Shown piece by piece: positions 61,369 to 64,000 of a stretch of 64,000 nt of DNA. Numbering within the stretch: position 1 is the first letter of the stretch; every line of letters starts with the position of its first letter. The translations under genes were made by a program, and so were the position numbers. The notes below the pieces were generated by a model. That model searched no databases, had not been told where the DNA came from, and saw nothing but the letters and a program-made list of their open reading frames with translations. Source of the DNA: Phocoena phocoena (taxonomy: Eukaryota; Chordata; Mammalia; Artiodactyla; Phocoenidae); NCBI RefSeq assembly GCF_963924675.1, contig NC_089222.1, positions 4,408,501 through 4,472,500 on the forward strand, given 5' to 3'.

Positions 61369-61498
61369 CGGATTTTCTGTGTATCCAAGGATAGTCTCTA
61401 AGATGTCTTTATAATGTTTCATGCTTCAGTTGTCAACCAAAATGACATAACAGTGAGTAGTCATTTTCTAATCACGTTGAAAGAGGTTCAAAAACAGC

Positions 61499-61506
61499 AT
61501 ATAAAA
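61499..61506 (+). promoter_or_regulatory. TATA-like element upstream of the TRbeta2 exon
   Basis: An ATATAAAA motif lies about 405 bp before the TRbeta2 start codon, on the coding strand. If used, transcription would start near 61530 and give a leader of about 380 nt. The motif is seen directly; its use is inference, and AT-rich matches are common by chance. Confidence 0.3.
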
Positions 61507-61658
61507 CGGAGCTTCCCAGCCTCAGACCCACAGAAGCATCGTCGCTTGTCACTCCTCGGGCTGGGTGGAGGTCATCCCTACCTGCCTGCCATCTTCCCCC
61601 AGGAATTAGCTGAATTCACAGCTTAGGACCTTTGATAGTCAGAAATCTGCTTTCCAAT

Positions 61659-61867
61659 ATGTTTGAATGGCAGGACAGCTCCAAAGACACCTCCACCTAA
61701 ATAGGATTTTAGCACATCAGGTGTTATTGCAAAGTACAGCAGGCTGGGTTGCCGTGTGGGGGGTGGTGTTTATTCATCTTCTCTTCCCCTTTCATGTGTA
61801 TGGATGGACGATGCTCGCCGTATATGGCCAGCTCTCGGGGCGTATGGGCTGGGGATCTCATGCATAG
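61659..61867 (+). other. Short upstream ORFs in the presumed TRbeta2 leader
   Basis: Two overlapping upstream reading frames precede the TRbeta2 start: a 13-codon frame from 61659 and a 66-codon frame from 61667 that stops 43 nt before the main ATG. The second has G at +4 but T at -3, so its start context is weak. Neither resembles a known protein. Upstream ORFs are known to damp translation of THRB mRNAs. Whether they are transcribed depends on the unmapped start site. Confidence 0.3.
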
Positions 61868-61910
61868 AGTGTGTGTATATGTAAAGTAGAAACGGAACCC
61901 GGGCAACAAA

Positions 61911-62238
61911 ATGAACTTCTGTGTGCAAGAACTCTATGAATTACACCCAGCTGCCGGTAGCAACTGCTACATGCAGGCCACTGATTATTACGCGTATTTC
62001 AAAGACAGTCCAGGTTACAGTGGTTGCAACGCTCAGGCTGTGCCCGGTAACAACATATATATGGAACAGGCCTGGGCAGTGAATCAGCCTTATACCTGTA
62101 GTTACCCTGGAAACGTGCAGAAAAGCAAGGACTCTGACTTGGACATGGCCCTGAATCAATACAGCCAACCTGAATATTTCACCGAAGAAAAGCCTACTTT
62201 TTCTCAACTGCAGTCGCCATCGTACTCTCAGAAAAAAG
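61911..62238 (+). CDS. THRB: Thyroid hormone receptor beta, TRbeta2-specific first coding exon
   Basis: This exon encodes the alternative N-terminus of TRbeta2, the isoform of pituitary and hypothalamic feedback, cochlea and cone photoreceptors. The protein opens MNFCVQELYELHPAAG and continues through DYYAYF, DSPGYSGC, NNIYMEQAWAVNQPYTC and SDLDMALNQYSQPEYF to SYSQKK. It is 109 codons plus one base, matching the human TRbeta2-specific length as I recall it, with no frameshift or stop. The start has A at -3 in a CAACAAAATG context. The exon ends CAGAAAAAAG followed by GTAGGG, in the same phase as the TRbeta1 exon, so both can splice to the shared DNA-binding-domain exon outside the window. Against recalled human sequence there are about eleven substitutions, including E31K, D40N and S46G close together. 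No zinc-finger or ligand-binding sequence is present here. Confidence 0.96.
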
Positions 62239-64000
62239 GTAGGGACCATCTTACTTCTATTTGATCCAAGTTTCCGTGTTTGTCTCTGGGGTGTTTGAAA
62301 GGGACACTTTGCATCCGCTTCGTCAAATCTTCGACTTCGAACGCTGAATGTTTGAAATTAAAAATAGCAGGAAAGAGAGGTTGCTAAGTGATCGAAAGGG
62401 GTCCTTGAACGACAGAGGTTTCCGAGCACTTTTTTCTTCCTATATGAAAGCTGGACGGAGTTGGTTTTTGAGGCTGTGTGTATGTTACCTCTCAAGCGTG
62501 GGTGCGCACGCGCGTGTGGATATATATACTGCCCCTAGGGAATACTGTCAGCTTCTTTGCTAAAGAAAATACGTAAAGGCTTCCCCTTGGTGGACAGGCA
62601 CTGTGGCATTTGAAGTGGGATCATTCTCCTCGGCTGAGGTTCAGATTTTAAAACTCATTTGACTTTTTCTTGGCACTTCATAGGAAAAGTTTATTTTAGG
62701 TAACTAGTAAAATATTTCCGTGATTTTTTTTGACAGTACTATAATGTTGATATGTTGGGATTTGTAAATGTTCTTTTTAATATATTTACTTACCCATGTA
62801 AACTGTAAGGAATCTACTTGTAATCATAACAAGCTGTAAGAATATAAAACTCATAAAGAAACTGATACACTCTATCTTGCCATTGTGTCCCTAAAGTTGG
62901 ACATGTCTGCAATCATGTCAAATGAACTCTGTACGAAACAAAGTGATTTAGCCTTCAGAATATCCAATATTCATACAAGTGCAACATCCACTTCTTTTAA
63001 TAGACACTGTGGCTTTCCAATGCTGTTCAATTTTCTATCAGTAGAATCTGTCTCTTATTAGCAAAAACTAAAATAAAAGAGGCAAACTGGCAGTACTCAA
63101 GGAACTTAATAGCAGCTGCCAGACAGAAATGCTTTTGAAAATAGCTTAAATTCTAGTGCAAATATCCCAGAAACTCATTTTTTCTGTGAACAATCCACTG
63201 GATATTGCAGAGGAAACCACATGTACAGGTTTCCATAATTTGCAAGAATATAATGCCCTCTGATCTTCAAAGATGAATTTCTCTATGAAATTATCTTAAA
63301 ACATAATGTTTGATTGTGACTCCTGTAAAAATTATCATTTGCTTTTCTTAATGCGACTCCACAATTAAAAGTAGCCTGTTTTGAAAACTATCAAACAAAA
63401 TTTTCAAAAACAAACTAAAACTGAAACCCCTTTTAGTTTCTACCATATGCTGTATTTGCATTTTCTGTGCTATTCCGTAACTTCCAGATATGAAATATGA
63501 AGGGAATTACAGCATAAAACATATTCAGAGTCGTTCATCTGATTTTCTTTTAGCTTCACCTCCTCTTGAAAGGCATCAGAAGTTCTCGTTTATTATAAGG
63601 GACACCCTAATGCGAATGTTTGAGGTAGACTGTGTGCTTTCTGTTTCATTTAATGCTGTACTTAAAAGTAATTTGTCTTTGGAAAGCAGTTAACACTGCC
63701 TCATTAGACGTGCCTGGATATGTCTTTCCTAATGTTGTAGGATCTCAAGGAAATATTGGTGTGTCTCTGTATTGCGGCATTCCACTATTCTTAAAAGTTC
63801 TTGCAAAACTTTACAGGCTTTTACTCTTTCTCCTTTTGTCTTCTCACCGTATTTTCTTCCACCTGTGCTGGAGAATATTTGCTTATAAAATGCTAAACCA
63901 GCGATTCTTTACTAATCAACTTGACTCATGAACCAGCGGCTAAGACACATCGTATGCATATATTGATGTAATTTCTCAAAGCCATATGCCATTGAAAGGC
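62239..64000 (+). other. THRB: Start of the THRB intron downstream of the TRbeta2 exon
   Basis: This segment opens with the GTAGGG donor and has no recognisable interspersed repeat, which contrasts with the repeat-dense sequence to its left. The next exon (first zinc finger, recalled CVVCGD) is not present. From mouse work I recall an intronic control region for TRbeta2 downstream of this exon, so part of it could be regulatory. I cannot point to a defined element. Confidence 0.75.

Larger units (their letters stand above)
33549..61498 (+). other. THRB: THRB intron between the TRbeta1 A/B exon and the TRbeta2 promoter
   Basis: About 28 kb lies between the TRbeta1 donor (GTAACC) and the TRbeta2 exon. 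TRbeta1 transcripts must cross this stretch and skip the TRbeta2 exon; TRbeta2 transcripts start at its right end. It contains the solo LTR, both long GT microsatellites and about half of the SINEs. I found no further exon. Confidence 0.85.

Noticed and set aside
63632..63931. 99-codon frame near the right edge with a hydrophobic stretch
   Set aside because: No family is recognised and the composition is typical of T-rich intron; nothing supports expression.
62239..64000. Search for the shared DNA-binding-domain exon
   Set aside because: No frame here encodes the CVVCGD-type zinc-finger motif, so the exon must lie beyond the window.

Overview
This is 64 kb of mammalian nuclear DNA from inside one very large gene, the thyroid hormone receptor beta gene (THRB), read along its own strand. 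The organism is very probably a cetacean, perhaps a toothed whale. The window is full of tRNA-derived CHR-type SINEs (a family shared by cetaceans, hippos and ruminants). Most are of the form that begins with a CCTGGTGGCGCAGTGG-type tRNA head and ends CGTACCGC plus poly-A, which I associate with cetaceans. The species call is inference from repeats, not from a database match.

Only two coding segments can be supported. The first (33288-33548) is the exon carrying most of the TRbeta1-specific N-terminal A/B domain. The second (61911-62238) is the TRbeta2-specific first coding exon with its own start codon. Both end in a GT donor in the same phase (one base into a glycine codon), so both can join the same downstream DNA-binding-domain exon, which lies beyond the right edge. 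The exon with the TRbeta1 start codon was not found and should lie to the left. The layout is therefore upstream intron (1-33287), TRbeta1 A/B exon, a 28 kb intron, TRbeta2 promoter, leader and exon, then the start of the shared intron. TRbeta1 is the broadly expressed receptor. TRbeta2 is known from pituitary, hypothalamus, cochlea and cone photoreceptors.

Everything else is intronic. I count 27 CHR-type SINEs, many with clear target-site duplications. There are L1 3' fragments of several ages, ancient MIR and L2 pieces, MER5-like and MER1/Charlie-like hAT transposon relics, and one complete solo retroviral LTR with 4-bp duplications. Also present are a four-copy 119-bp tandem repeat, a 47-bp tandem duplication and two long GT microsatellites. 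Nearly all other open reading frames are chance frames through these repeats.

The points most worth following up are: the intact TRbeta2 exon in a lineage known for cone-opsin loss, with a cluster of charge or polarity changes; paired OTX/CRX-like sites with an overlapping ONECUT-like site upstream of the TRbeta2 start; the solo LTR with an intact TATA-like box between the two promoters; and the near-identical 119-bp repeat. I saw no new protein system.
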